NCBI GenBank assembly: GCA_038117205.1
Contig: JAYOFL010000008.1
Span: forward strand, 1 to 64,000
Origin: JAQBZY01 sp038117205
GTDB lineage: Bacteria; Pseudomonadota; Alphaproteobacteria; Rhodospirillales; Casp-alpha2
DNA: 64,000 nucleotides
Direction of reading: 5' to 3'
The notes beneath the pieces are model-generated. The model was not told the origin of the DNA, made no database searches, and saw only the letters and a list, made by a program, of their open reading frames with translations. The position numbers and the translations under genes are program-made. Shown here piece by piece: positions 1 through 8,888 of the stretch. Each line of letters starts with the position of its first letter. The first letter of the stretch is position 1.

Positions 1-519
1 CCCGCCGCCCAGCCGCCCGCCGCCCCGCCGCAACCCGCGCCGCAGAAGCCGGCCGCCGAGAAGCCGGCGCCGCTGAAACCTGGCGAAAAGCCGAAATCCC
101 GCGACGCGGCGATCGCCAAGCCCGAGGAGCCGAAGCCGAAGCTCAGCAAGTTCGTCGTCATGAAGCCGCTGTCGCTCCGCCTCGCCGACGACAAGGGCCG
201 GCGCGGCGCCATCGCCCTGGTCCCCGTCCTCCGCTTGACCAATCCCGACGAGGAAGAGACGTTCTGCCGCCTCGCGCCGAAGATTTCCGCGGCCATGCTG
301 GACGCGACCTGGGCGCGTCTCAAGGACGGCAAGCTGCCGACGGACGCCGACATCGCCGCCATCGTCGGCAAGTCCCGCGCGACCATGGAGTCCTGGTTCG
401 AGAAGCCGATCGTCAGGGATCTCGCGCTGGTAAGGGCCAGGACGCTCGACCGAGAGGCGCTTTCGGCCGCCTACCAGGGCTGCAAACTGATCGAGGCGGT
501 CTACCCCGTTGCCGAATGA
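1..519 (+). CDS. 5'-truncated proline-rich protein, FliL-like C-terminal domain possible
   Basis: The reading frame is open from the first base of the window, so the N-terminus lies upstream. The visible 172 residues begin with a Pro/Ala/Lys-rich linker (about residues 1-50, with repeats such as KPAAEKPAP), followed by a folded-looking domain of about 120 residues containing FVVMKPLSLRL and a stretch predicted to alternate strand and helix. The pattern of a strand reading 'MKPLSLRL', then 'VPVLRLTN', then an acidic helix followed by 'APKISAAMLDA' is loosely reminiscent of FliL, but I cannot confirm that. An internal ATG at 160 exists but the upstream frame is coding-like, so it is probably not the true start. 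The frame ends 67 bp before the next gene. Confidence 0.6.
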   Translation, partial: PAAQPPAAPPQPAPQKPAAEKPAPLKPGEKPKSRDAAIAKPEEPKPKLSKFVVMKPLSLRLADDKGRRGAIALVPVLRLTNPDEEETFCRLAPKISAAMLDATWARLKDGKLPTDADIAAIVGKSRATMESWFEKPIVRDLALVRARTLDREALSAAYQGCKLIEAVYPVAE

Positions 520-586
520 CGGGGTTTTTCGGGCCGGGCGCCGGCGTGTATAGTCCGGTAACCGTTAACGCCAACTGGAGACCGGG

Positions 587-1018
587 ATGGGAAATATCAG
601 CCTGGACGCCGCCGACAAGATCGTCCGCGCCGCCATTGCCAAGGGTCACGAACTGAAGCTGAAACCGTTGACCGTCGCGGTGCTGGATGCCGGCGGGCAC
701 CTCAAGGCCCTGATGCGGGAAGACGGCAGCAGCACCATGCGGCCGGACATCGCCGTCGGCAAGGCGAACGGCGCCATCGCCATGGGTCTCGGCTCCCGCG
801 CCCTCTACAAGCGGGTGCAGGAACAGCCGTACTTCATCAACGCCATGACGACGCTCGCCAAGGGCTCGCTGGTGCCGGTGCCGGGCGGCGTGCTGATCCG
901 GGACGCGGCGGGGGACATCATCGGCGCCGTCGGCATCACCGGCGACCGCTCGGAAAACGACGAAGCCTGCGCCGTCGCCGGCATCGAATCGGTCGGCCTG
1001 ACGGCGGATATCGGCTGA
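587..1018 (+). CDS. GlcG/HbpS family heme-binding-like protein
   Basis: This 143-residue protein fits the GlcG/HbpS (DUF336) family in length and motifs: an N-terminal helix, then LTVAVLDAGGHLKALMREDG, a PDIAVGKANGAIAMG stretch and the C-terminal GAVGITGDRSENDEACA segment typical of the family. The family includes heme-binding and glycolate-locus proteins of poorly defined role; many members are cytosolic, and no signal peptide is seen here. The ATG at 587 has a GGAG Shine-Dalgarno at 577-580 with 6-nt spacing. It is probably transcribed on its own or with gpmI, which starts 81 bp downstream. Function beyond family level is not inferable. Confidence 0.85.
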   Translation: MGNISLDAADKIVRAAIAKGHELKLKPLTVAVLDAGGHLKALMREDGSSTMRPDIAVGKANGAIAMGLGSRALYKRVQEQPYFINAMTTLAKGSLVPVPGGVLIRDAAGDIIGAVGITGDRSENDEACAVAGIESVGLTADIG

Positions 1019-1099
1019 AACACCGCCCGCGAGGGTTGGCTGACGCCGGGGGCGTTCCCCATATATAATGTGATTCGCGGCGGACGGAGAGTTGAGCCC

Positions 1100-2674
1100 G
1101 TGACAAGTGAGACGCATACCCGGCCGAAACCGGTCGTTCTCTGCATCCTCGACGGATGGGGGGAGCGCGCCGCCGCGCCCGACAACGCTATCGCGCTCGC
1201 CAACACGCCGGTCTGGGACAAGATGCTCGCCCAATGGCCGCGGTCGCGCCTGAACGCCTCGGCGCTCGAGGTCGGTCTGCCGGAAGGGCAATTCGGCAAC
1301 TCGGAGGTGGGTCACATGAACCTCGGCGCCGGCCGGGTCGTCATGCAGGAACTGCCGAAGATCGACAAGGCCATTGCCGACGGCGGGATCGCGCGCAATC
1401 CGGGCCTTCTGAAGTTGATCGCCGCCCTGAAGCAGAGCGGCGGCGCGTGCCACCTGATGGGATTGCTGTCGCCGGGCGGCGTGCATTCGCATCAGGACCA
1501 TATGGCGGCGCTGGCCCGCATCGTCGCCGCGGCCGGCGTGCCGGTGCGCGTGCACGCCTTCCTGGACGGCCGCGATACGCCGCCCAGAAGCGCCAAGGAC
1601 CACGTTTCCAAGTTCGAGGCCGACATCGCCGGGGCTCCGGATTGCCGGATCGCGACGGTGACGGGGCGCTATTTCGCGCTCGACCGCGACAACCGCTGGG
1701 ACCGGGTCGAGCAGGCCGTGAACGCCATGCGCGACGGCAAGGGCGTCCAGGTGCCGACGGCGCTCGCCGCCGTGGACGCCGCTTACGCCATCGACAAGAC
1801 CGACGAATTCGTGCCGGCGTCGATCGTCGGCGGATACGCCGGCATGGCGGACGGCGACGGCATTCTGATGGCCAATTTCCGCGCCGACCGGGCCCGGGAG
1901 ATCCTGGCCGTGCTCTGCGCCCCCGAATTCGACACCTACCCGCGCGGCCGGACCGTCGCGTTCGCGGCACGTCTCGGCATGGTCGAGTATTCGTCGAAGC
2001 ATGTCGCCTACATGGACGCCATGTTCCCGCCGACGACCCTCGACAACATCCTCGGCCAAGTCGTTGCCGACGCCGGCATGAAGCAACTCCGCATCGCCGA
2101 GACGGAGAAGTACGCGCACGTCACCTTCTTCCTGAACGGCGGCCGCGAGGACGTCTTCCCGGGCGAGGAACGCATCCTGGTGCCGTCGCCCAAGGTCGCC
2201 ACTTACGATCTGCAACCGGAAATGTCGGCCCCCGAGGTGACGGACAATCTGGTCGCTGCCATCGAGGCCGGTTCGTTCGATCTCATCGTCGTCAATTTCG
2301 CCAACGGCGACATGGTCGGCCACACGGGCGTGCTCGCCGCCGCCATGCAGGCGGCGGAAACGCTGGACCGCTGCTTGGGCCGCTTGCAGCAGGCGGTCGT
2401 GGCGGCTGGCGGCGTCATGCTGGTGACGGCCGATCACGGCAATTGCGAGCAGATGTTCGATGCCGAGAACCACGACGCGCACACGCAGCACACCATGAAC
2501 CCGGTACCGTTCGTCATGGTCAACGCGCCGAAGTGGGTGTCGGGCCTGTCGGCGGGACGGCTCGCCGACGTGGCGCCGACGCTGCTCAAGCTGCTCGGCC
2601 TACCGCAGCCGGCGGAAATGACCGGGCACAGCCTGATCGAGGAAACCCTTGCCGATAGCGCCGCCGCCGAATAG
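1100..2674 (+). CDS. gpmI: 2,3-bisphosphoglycerate-independent phosphoglycerate mutase
   Basis: It interconverts 3- and 2-phosphoglycerate in glycolysis in the cytosol, using two Mn ions and a phosphoserine intermediate. The N-terminal metal motif VVLCILDGWG (D18), the catalytic serine motif GNSEVGH (S68) and the C-terminal metal motif TADHGNCEQM are all present. I chose GTG at 1100 because it has GGAGA at 1086-1090 with 9-nt spacing and gives 524 residues, close to the usual 510-515; a GTG at 1070 would add ten residues without a good ribosome binding site. The 3' end overlaps the start of the EnvC-like gene by 26 bp, so the two are likely co-transcribed. Confidence 0.95.
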   Translation: MTSETHTRPKPVVLCILDGWGERAAAPDNAIALANTPVWDKMLAQWPRSRLNASALEVGLPEGQFGNSEVGHMNLGAGRVVMQELPKIDKAIADGGIARNPGLLKLIAALKQSGGACHLMGLLSPGGVHSHQDHMAALARIVAAAGVPVRVHAFLDGRDTPPRSAKDHVSKFEADIAGAPDCRIATVTGRYFALDRDNRWDRVEQAVNAMRDGKGVQVPTALAAVDAAYAIDKTDEFVPASIVGGYAGMADGDGILMANFRADRAREILAVLCAPEFDTYPRGRTVAFAARLGMVEYSSKHVAYMDAMFPPTTLDNILGQVVADAGMKQLRIAETEKYAHVTFFLNGGREDVFPGEERILVPSPKVATYDLQPEMSAPEVTDNLVAAIEAGSFDLIVVNFANGDMVGHTGVLAAAMQAAETLDRCLGRLQQAVVAAGGVMLVTADHGNCEQMFDAENHDAHTQHTMNPVPFVMVNAPKWVSGLSAGRLADVAPTLLKLLGLPQPAEMTGHSLIEETLADSAAAE

Positions 2675-3911
2675 GGCGGGAACCCGCCTTTTTCGCGCGG
2701 CCGCCGCCGCCGCCGGTGCGGCCTTGTGCCTTTCTCTCGCCCCCGTTCCCGGCGCCGCGCGGGACGCCGGCAAGACCGGCGAGAAGCTGCAGGCCATCGA
2801 AAAGGAAATCGAAAGCAAGAAGAAGGAAGCCGAGGACGCGCGCCGGCGCGCCGAGGCCATGGCGGAAGACATCGGCCGGCTCAACGACGAACTCGTCGTG
2901 GCGGCGCGCGCCGTGCAGGAACACGAACGCCAGGTGCTGGGGTTGAACAACCGGCTCACCGCTCTCGCGCGCTTGCGGGAGCGGAAGACGGAAGACCTCA
3001 AGAGCGGACGCGAGAAGTTCGGCCGGCTGCTGTCGGCGATGCAGCGGATCGCCCTCTATCCGCCGGAGGCGATGATCGCGCAGCCGACCAAGCCCGCCGA
3101 CACGGTGCGTACCGCCATCATGATGCGGGCCGCCAGCGGCGAGATCGAGCGCAAGGCCGTCGCCGTCCGCGACGAGATCGAATTCATCGAAAAGGCCCGG
3201 ACGGAGATCGCCGAGCGGCAACGGCTGCTGGCGGAGACGACCGAACTCCTGGACCGCGAACGCCGGCGCCTGGGCGCCCTGATGTCCCGCAAGAACACCC
3301 TCAAGCGGCGCGCCGACCAGGACGCGCAGGAAGCGGAAAAGCGCCTCGCCAAGCTCGCCGGCGAAGCGGAAACGCTCCGCGACCTGTTACAGGGAATCGA
3401 GAAGGAACGCGCCCGCACCCGCGAACGCGAGGCGGCAAAGCCGGCGAAACCGGCCAAGCAACCGAAGGCGGCCGCCAACGTGACGCGCCGCGCGCTCGGC
3501 CCGATCAGCAAGGCGCAGGGCCGCCTGGCGGTTCCCGTCGTCGGCCGGATCACGGGCCGGTACGGCGAAAAGACCGACGCCGGGCTGACCCGCAAGGGCA
3601 TCACCATGTCCACCAACGGCGCCGCGCAGGTGATCGCCACCTACGACGGGACCGTGGTCTACGCCGGCAAGTTCCGGGGCTACGGGCTACTCTTGATCAT
3701 AGAACACGGCGAAGGATATCATACGCTTCTCGCCGGCATGGCGCGTCTGGACGCCGAACAGGGGCAGACCCTGGTCGCCGGCGAGCCGGTCGGCGTCATG
3801 GAAGATGGCGAACGCGGACAGCCCGTTCTTTATGTTGAATTGCGTCGCGACGGCCAGCCCATCAATCCCCTGCCATGGCTTGCCGCTGGAAAAGGTGAGG
3901 TAAACGGATGA
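2649..3911 (+). CDS. EnvC-like murein hydrolase activator (degenerate M23/LytM domain)
   Basis: The 420-residue protein has an N-terminal signal peptide (hydrophobic Ala/Leu stretch ending near VPGAAR, about residue 37), a long coiled coil (about 40-270, Glu/Lys/Arg rich) and a C-terminal M23 domain (about 290-415). In active LytM enzymes zinc is bound through HxGxD and HxH motifs. Here the first is RKGIT (R315) and the last is LYVEL (Y395 in place of the first HxH histidine), while H358 remains. Such loss of zinc ligands is the hallmark of EnvC, which activates periplasmic amidases instead of cutting peptidoglycan itself. The TTG at 2649 has GAGGAA at 2639-2644, inside gpmI. It overlaps ctpA by ATGA, the usual alphaproteobacterial arrangement. 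Confidence 0.88.
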   Translation: MPIAPPPNRAGTRLFRAAAAAAGAALCLSLAPVPGAARDAGKTGEKLQAIEKEIESKKKEAEDARRRAEAMAEDIGRLNDELVVAARAVQEHERQVLGLNNRLTALARLRERKTEDLKSGREKFGRLLSAMQRIALYPPEAMIAQPTKPADTVRTAIMMRAASGEIERKAVAVRDEIEFIEKARTEIAERQRLLAETTELLDRERRRLGALMSRKNTLKRRADQDAQEAEKRLAKLAGEAETLRDLLQGIEKERARTREREAAKPAKPAKQPKAAANVTRRALGPISKAQGRLAVPVVGRITGRYGEKTDAGLTRKGITMSTNGAAQVIATYDGTVVYAGKFRGYGLLLIIEHGEGYHTLLAGMARLDAEQGQTLVAGEPVGVMEDGERGQPVLYVELRRDGQPINPLPWLAAGKGEVNG

Positions 3912-5281
3912 TTCGACGGCATATTTTCGCGCTCGGCGGTATCGCCCTTGCGACGACACTCGTGTTCGGCAGCGCGCCGGCCCAGGCCGTCGATGCCAAG
4001 AAGAACGACGACGACACCTACCGGTTGCTGAACCTTTTCGGCGACGTGTTCGAACGGGTGCGGGCGGAATACGTAGAGCCGCCGAGCGAGCAGGAAATGA
4101 TCGAGGCCGCCATCACCGGCATGCTGGCCGCGCTCGACCCGCATTCCAGTTTCCTGAACGCCAAGAGCTTCCAGGACATGCAGGTCAACACCCGCGGCGA
4201 ATTCGGCGGGCTCGGCATCCAGGTGACGATGGAGAAGGGCGTGGTCAAGGTGATCTCGCCCATCGACGACACGCCGGCGCACCGCGCCGGCATCGAGGCG
4301 GGGGACTTCATCACGCATCTCGACGGTGAATCGGTGCAGGGCCTGACCCTCAACGACGCCGTCGAGAAGATGCGCGGCAAGGTCGGCTCCGACATCCGCA
4401 TCACCATCGTCCGCGAGGGCCGCGAGCCGTTCGAGGTCACCATCACCCGCGCGGTCATCAAGGTCGCGTCCGTGCGCTCGCGCGCCGAAGGCAAGGTCGC
4501 CTACGTCCGCATCACGTCGTTCAACGAACAGACCGACGACGGTCTGAAGAAGGCGGTCGGCAAGCTGAAGGAAGAAATCGGCAAGGATCTGCAGGGTCTG
4601 GTGCTGGATCTGCGCAACAATCCGGGCGGTCTGCTGGAGCAGGCGATCAATGTCTCCGACGCCTTCATGGAGCGGGGCGAGATCGTCTCGACCCGGTCGC
4701 GCAAGGCCGAGGACACGCAACGCTACAACGCCCGGCCCGGCGATCTTGTCGACGGACTGCCGATCGTCGTGCTGATCAACGGCGGCTCGGCGTCGGCGTC
4801 GGAAATCGTCGCCGGTGCGTTGCAGGATCACCGCCGCGCCGTTCTTCTCGGCACCAAGTCGTTCGGCAAGGGGTCGGTGCAGACCATCATGCCGCTCGCC
4901 GGCAACGGCGCCATGAAGCTGACGACGGCGCGCTATTACACGCCGTCCGGCCGCTCGATCCAGGCGCTCGGCATCGAGCCGGACATTCTGGTCGAGCAGG
5001 CGAAGGTGGAGACCATCAAGCCGGTGGCGCGCCGCAGCGAGGCCGATCTGCGCGGCGCATTGCAGAACGAAAACGGCTCCACGCCGACGAAGGCCGACGA
5101 GAAGCCGGCCAAGCCCGAGAACAAGCAGGGTACGAAGCCGGCGGACAAACCGGAGAAGAAGGACGGCGATCCGGAAGCCGCCGACGGCAAGGAAAAGCCG
5201 CAGGACTACCAGTTGACCAGGGCGCTCGACCTCATTCGCGGGCTGGCGCTTCTGCAACGCCCGACGGCTCAGGCGAAGTAG
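3908..5281 (+). CDS. ctpA: C-terminal processing peptidase (S41 family), periplasmic
   Basis: This serine protease trims or degrades periplasmic proteins from their C-termini. A signal peptide (about residues 1-27, ending PAQA), an N-terminal helical region, a PDZ domain (about 95-185, with the carboxylate loop GLGIQV) and the S41 catalytic core are visible. The catalytic serine is S298 in GSASASEI and the general base is K321 in FGKGS, with Q325 four residues later as in the family. The 457-residue length is typical; the last 80 residues form a charged Lys/Pro/Glu tail. The start ATG overlaps the stop of the EnvC-like gene (ATGA), implying translational coupling and a joint role in envelope and peptidoglycan remodelling. 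Confidence 0.95.
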   Translation: MIRRHIFALGGIALATTLVFGSAPAQAVDAKKNDDDTYRLLNLFGDVFERVRAEYVEPPSEQEMIEAAITGMLAALDPHSSFLNAKSFQDMQVNTRGEFGGLGIQVTMEKGVVKVISPIDDTPAHRAGIEAGDFITHLDGESVQGLTLNDAVEKMRGKVGSDIRITIVREGREPFEVTITRAVIKVASVRSRAEGKVAYVRITSFNEQTDDGLKKAVGKLKEEIGKDLQGLVLDLRNNPGGLLEQAINVSDAFMERGEIVSTRSRKAEDTQRYNARPGDLVDGLPIVVLINGGSASASEIVAGALQDHRRAVLLGTKSFGKGSVQTIMPLAGNGAMKLTTARYYTPSGRSIQALGIEPDILVEQAKVETIKPVARRSEADLRGALQNENGSTPTKADEKPAKPENKQGTKPADKPEKKDGDPEAADGKEKPQDYQLTRALDLIRGLALLQRPTAQAK

Positions 5282-5333
5282 CGGACGAACCCTTGGCGGC
5301 CGGCGGCGACGCCGGCCGCGACCGGAGATTGGC

Positions 5334-6881
5334 GTGAAATTTCCGAAACTTTTCGGCAAGAAGAAAGACGAAGAGGAAGAGGACGACTTCGACCCCGAGG
5401 ATTTCGAGGGCGAAGACGAGGCCGCCGATGAGCCGCCCGAGGAAAATCCGCATGCCGATATCGACGAGGACATGGAGGTCGGTGGGGGCTCTCCGGAAGG
5501 CGGACACGGCGACGACGACGACGACAACGACGACGAAGACGAGGCGGCCGACGCCGGCGCCAAGAAGAAGGCGATCCTGTTCGCCGCCGTCGGCGGCGCC
5601 GTCGTCCTCTTGAGCGCCCTTGGCGGCGTCGGCTGGTGGTATTTCTCCGGCGATAGCGTGCCGCCGAAAGCCGCGGCCGTTCGTCCCGGCCAGCCGGCCA
5701 AGCAGGAAGACGGCAGTATCGCCATGGCGATGCCGCCGAAGGCGGGAAGCCTCAATTCCCGGGCCGGTGGTGGACTGTCGCTCAATCAGATGGCGGGCGG
5801 CGCGGTCGCGCCGGAACAGCCGGTGCCAGGGCAACCGATGCCGGCGCAACCGAGCGAGGCGCCGGCGGCCGCCGCGCCCTCATCGGCCGCCGACGCGGAA
5901 GCGCCCTTGGCGCAGCCGGCGGCGCTGAACGAAGCGCCGACGTCGCTCAATTCGCTCAACAGCCTGAACGCGTCGACGTCGCCGGGCGGCGGCGTGGTCG
6001 TACCTGCGGTCGGCAACACCCTGCTCGCGACCATTCCCGACCACGCCGGTTCGGCCGATCAGTCGCAAGCCCTGTCGCGGGCACCGGTGCGGGCGCTGCT
6101 CGAGGAAAAGGAAGGCCTCAAAGGGCAGTTGCCGAAGATCGGCGCGAACGGCGCACTGCCGTGGCAGTCCTATGCGCGTCCATCCGATCCGGGCATCACC
6201 GGTCCGAGGATCGCGATCATGATCGAGAATATCGGCCTCAGCCGCAGCGCCTCGATGGCCGCGATCAACAAGCTGCCGCCGGAGATTTCGCTGATTCTCA
6301 GTCCCTACGGCAGCGACTTGAACGACTGGATGTTCCGCTCGCGTTTGGCCGGCCACGAGGTGTTCGTGTCCTTGCCGATGGAAAGCGAGAACTTCCCGAT
6401 GGAGGACCCCGGTCCGCTCGGTCTCGATACCCGCATCCAGGCGGCGGAAAACGAGAAGCGCTTCGATCTGGTGCTGTCCAGCGTCGGCGGCTACGTCGGC
6501 GTCGTCACCATGATGGGATCGCGCTTCATGAAGGCGGAGGGGCAGATGCGCAAGGTGCTGCAGCCCTTGAAGACGCGCGGCCTGATGTTCGTCATCGGCG
6601 GCGAGAAGAAGCGCACCGACGCGCCCTCCATCGCCGCCGAGCTCGCCTTGCCGCGCGCCGAGAGCGAGGTCTACATCGACGAGGAGCCCCGGATTCAGCC
6701 GATCCGCGAAAGCCTGGACCGGCTGGAAAGCATCGCCAAGGACAAGGGCTTCGCCATCGCGACGGCGCGGCCGTTTCCGGTGACGATTAAAACCATCCTG
6801 GACTGGGAAAAGACCCTCAAGGACAAGGACGTGAAGCTGGTGCCGGTTTCGGCCCTGGCGCAGGGCGCCGGCGGCAACTGA
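5334..6881 (+). CDS. divergent polysaccharide deacetylase (YibQ/DUF610 family), membrane-anchored
   Basis: The protein has 515 residues: a very acidic cytosolic N-terminus (about 12-75, with a run of Asp/Asn/Glu around 60-70), one transmembrane helix (about 80-103), a Pro/Ala-rich linker (about 110-260) and a C-terminal divergent polysaccharide deacetylase domain (about 285-510, beginning GPRIAIMIENIGLS). Members of this family, such as E. coli YibQ, sit next to envC and are thought to act on the envelope, but their substrate is unknown. The GTG at 5334 has GGAG at 5324-5327. It lies 52 bp after ctpA and its stop overlaps the rppH start (TGATG), so it belongs to the same operon. Confidence 0.87.
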   Translation: MKFPKLFGKKKDEEEEDDFDPEDFEGEDEAADEPPEENPHADIDEDMEVGGGSPEGGHGDDDDDNDDEDEAADAGAKKKAILFAAVGGAVVLLSALGGVGWWYFSGDSVPPKAAAVRPGQPAKQEDGSIAMAMPPKAGSLNSRAGGGLSLNQMAGGAVAPEQPVPGQPMPAQPSEAPAAAAPSSAADAEAPLAQPAALNEAPTSLNSLNSLNASTSPGGGVVVPAVGNTLLATIPDHAGSADQSQALSRAPVRALLEEKEGLKGQLPKIGANGALPWQSYARPSDPGITGPRIAIMIENIGLSRSASMAAINKLPPEISLILSPYGSDLNDWMFRSRLAGHEVFVSLPMESENFPMEDPGPLGLDTRIQAAENEKRFDLVLSSVGGYVGVVTMMGSRFMKAEGQMRKVLQPLKTRGLMFVIGGEKKRTDAPSIAAELALPRAESEVYIDEEPRIQPIRESLDRLESIAKDKGFAIATARPFPVTIKTILDWEKTLKDKDVKLVPVSALAQGAGGN

Positions 6882-7384
6882 TGGCCGGCGGCAACCCGCC
6901 CGACGGATATCGGCCGTGCGCCGGCGCCGTGGTGCTGGACGGCGCCGGGCTGGTGTTCGTCGCCCGGCGGATCGACGTGGCGCCGCTCGACCCGCACGCC
7001 TGGCAACTGCCGCAGGGCGGGATCGACGCGGGTGAGGCCCCGGAGCCGGCGGCAAGACGCGAACTCGCCGAGGAAACGAACATCCGGTCGATCTCGCTTC
7101 TGGCGGAGCTGCCCGGCTGGCTCAGCTACGATTTTCCGCCCGAAATCCTCGGCGTCCGGTTCAAGAAATACCGCGGACAGACCCAGAAATGGTTCGCCTA
7201 CCGATTCCTCGGCGATCTCGCCGAAATCGACCTGAACGCCGGGCCGAAGCCGGAATTCTCGGCCTGGGATTGGGTGCCTTTGGAGCGCCTGCCGGCGTTG
7301 GCGGTGCCATTCAAGCGCGACATCTATGCGGCCGTCGCCGAGGGGTTCGGCTCATTGCCGGATGTTCTACGAAGCGCCTGTTGA
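6881..7384 (+). CDS. rppH: RNA 5'-pyrophosphohydrolase (Nudix)
   Basis: RppH removes pyrophosphate from the 5' end of triphosphorylated mRNA and so starts RNase E-dependent decay. The Nudix box is complete: GGIDAGE followed by RRELAEETNI (about residues 45-67). The N-terminal GYRPCAGAVV and the WQLPQGGID and WFAYRF segments are typical of RppH from alphaproteobacteria, and 167 residues is the usual length. The ATG overlaps the stop of the preceding deacetylase gene by one base. It closes the gpmI-envC-ctpA-yibQ-rppH run; the next gene is on the opposite strand. Confidence 0.93.
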   Translation: MAGGNPPDGYRPCAGAVVLDGAGLVFVARRIDVAPLDPHAWQLPQGGIDAGEAPEPAARRELAEETNIRSISLLAELPGWLSYDFPPEILGVRFKKYRGQTQKWFAYRFLGDLAEIDLNAGPKPEFSAWDWVPLERLPALAVPFKRDIYAAVAEGFGSLPDVLRSAC

Positions 7385-7413
7385 GGCGTGAGCACACTGT
7401 TTCGTTGGGCGAA

Positions 7414-7962
7414 TCATAATACGGCGTCCCGGAGATCATCGCCTTTCCTGAATACCTCCCGCCATTTTTCCGACGACGCCCTGAAGTCGGCGTAACCGAG
7501 CACGTTGCTGACGGTATCGCCGTCGTCGGAGAACGGCAGGCGGATCGCCGGCGCGAATAGCGGGGCGGATTGCAGCGTCGTCTTTGCGTCGTAGACGAAG
7601 CAATACGGTGCGCGCGTCTCGATGACCTTACGGTATTCGTCGACCGCTTCCGCTACCCGTGCCGAGGACACGTCGAGGAGGGATTTGCCCGATCGTTCGC
7701 TGCCCAGCACCGATACCAATCCGGTTCCCCAGAAGCGATAGACGAGGTCGAACGGGTCCGTGCGGACGTCGACGACCCGCACGTGTCCGATGACGATCGA
7801 CGGGAGACGCAACAGGTCGTACTCGCGCCACGTCGGCGCGAACCGCTCGCCGCGAAGACTGTCCCATAGATCGAAAACGTAGTGGCAGTCGGACTCCAGC
7901 ACTTCCGCCAAACCGACGGGAACGGAAGTCAGCGAGGACATTGGCGACAATGGACCAAGCAT
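7414..7962 (-). CDS. PAS_5-domain protein
   Basis: The 182-residue protein matches the PAS_5 (PF07310) pattern common in Rhodospirillales: a segment LWDSLRGERFAPTWREYD, then the strand-rich core with RVVDVRTDPFDLVYRFWGTG and the GSERSGKSLLDV loop. These are stand-alone PAS domains with no output module, and ligands and partners are generally unknown. No membrane segment or signal peptide is seen. It is flanked by rppH (convergent) and the SDR gene (divergent), so it is a single-gene transcription unit. Confidence 0.8.
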   Translation of the reverse strand: MLGPLSPMSSLTSVPVGLAEVLESDCHYVFDLWDSLRGERFAPTWREYDLLRLPSIVIGHVRVVDVRTDPFDLVYRFWGTGLVSVLGSERSGKSLLDVSSARVAEAVDEYRKVIETRAPYCFVYDAKTTLQSAPLFAPAIRLPFSDDGDTVSNVLGYADFRASSEKWREVFRKGDDLRDAVL

Positions 7963-8100
7963 GGGTATCGTCCCGCATTGCGGTCGACACCCCGCGCAAC
8001 TTCGAGTGGTCTCGAATGCGCCTTTCAGGACCCGAGTATAGCGTAAAGGTGCGATTTGTCAGGTCATACATGCTGGCGAGCCGGGCGGCGGCTTAGTAGG

Positions 8101-8874
8101 ATGCCGGCCGACATGGGCACGAAATCGGTCATCGTCACCGGCGGCGCCAAACGGATCGGCCGCGCAATTTCCACCCGCCTCGCCGGCGACGGCTGGCGCG
8201 TGGCCGTGCATTGCCACGACGCGCGCGCCGACGCCGACGCGTTGGCGGCGGGACTCCGGGCCGGCGGCGGTTCGTCCTGCGTGGTCGTCGCCGATCTGAC
8301 GGACGAGGCGGCGACCCGGGCGGCGTTCCGGTCGGCAGCCCAGGAAATCGGGCCGATTTCCGCCGTCGTCAACAACGCGTCCGTGTTTGAGGACGACGAC
8401 CCCGCCACCGAGGACCGCACGCTCTGGGACCGGCACATGGCGGTGCACGTGCGGGCACCCTTCGTGCTGGCACAATGTCTGGCGTCGGGCTTGCCGGCGA
8501 ATGCGGCCGGCGCCGTCGTCAACGTCATCGACCAGCGGGTCTGGAACCCGTCGCCGCGCTTCACGAGCTATACGCTCTCGAAAATGGCGCTTTGGGACCT
8601 CACGCAATTGCTGGCCCGGAGCCTCGCCCCCGCCATCCGGGTCAACGCCGTCGGGCCGGGGCCGGTGCTGCCGAGCGCGCGGCAGAGCGCCGCCGATTTC
8701 GAGGCACAATGGCGCGCACAGCCGCTTTCCAGGCCCGTCGATCCGGCCGAGATCGCCGCCGCGGTGGCGTTTCTCCTTGACGCTCCGTCGGTGACCGGGC
8801 AGATGATCGCGGTCGACGCCGGTCAGCACCTCAATTGGGCGCCGGAGACGGCCGGCAATACCGCCAGCGAGTGA
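8101..8874 (+). CDS. SDR oxidoreductase, pteridine-reductase-like
   Basis: A Rossmann-fold short-chain dehydrogenase of about 257 residues. The cofactor loop is TGGAKRIG (residues 13-20), the variant seen in pteridine reductases (TGAAKRxG) as opposed to the usual TGxxxGIG, and it is followed by an arginine-containing NADPH-type segment (VHCHDAR). The catalytic motif YTLSK (Y157, K161) and the NNAS motif are present. It sits 14 bp upstream of folB, which makes a role in reducing dihydropterins (FolM/PTR1-like) attractive, but this is inference. The start is uncertain: ATG at 8101 or 8113 are both possible, the second having AGG at 8098-8100 at a better distance. Confidence 0.82.
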   Translation: MPADMGTKSVIVTGGAKRIGRAISTRLAGDGWRVAVHCHDARADADALAAGLRAGGGSSCVVVADLTDEAATRAAFRSAAQEIGPISAVVNNASVFEDDDPATEDRTLWDRHMAVHVRAPFVLAQCLASGLPANAAGAVVNVIDQRVWNPSPRFTSYTLSKMALWDLTQLLARSLAPAIRVNAVGPGPVLPSARQSAADFEAQWRAQPLSRPVDPAEIAAAVAFLLDAPSVTGQMIAVDAGQHLNWAPETAGNTASE

Positions 8875-8888
8875 CGCCTGGGACGGGA

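Noticed and set aside
413..2491. Long open frame of 692 codons on the minus strand opposite gpmI
   Set aside because: Its composition (Arg, His, Gly and Val in excess, no motifs) is typical of a shadow of a GC-rich gene; gpmI on the plus strand has all its motifs.
5490..5560. Run of GAC/GAT/GAA triplets as a possible repeat element
   Set aside because: It encodes the acidic N-terminal region of the deacetylase in frame and has no flanking signals of its own.
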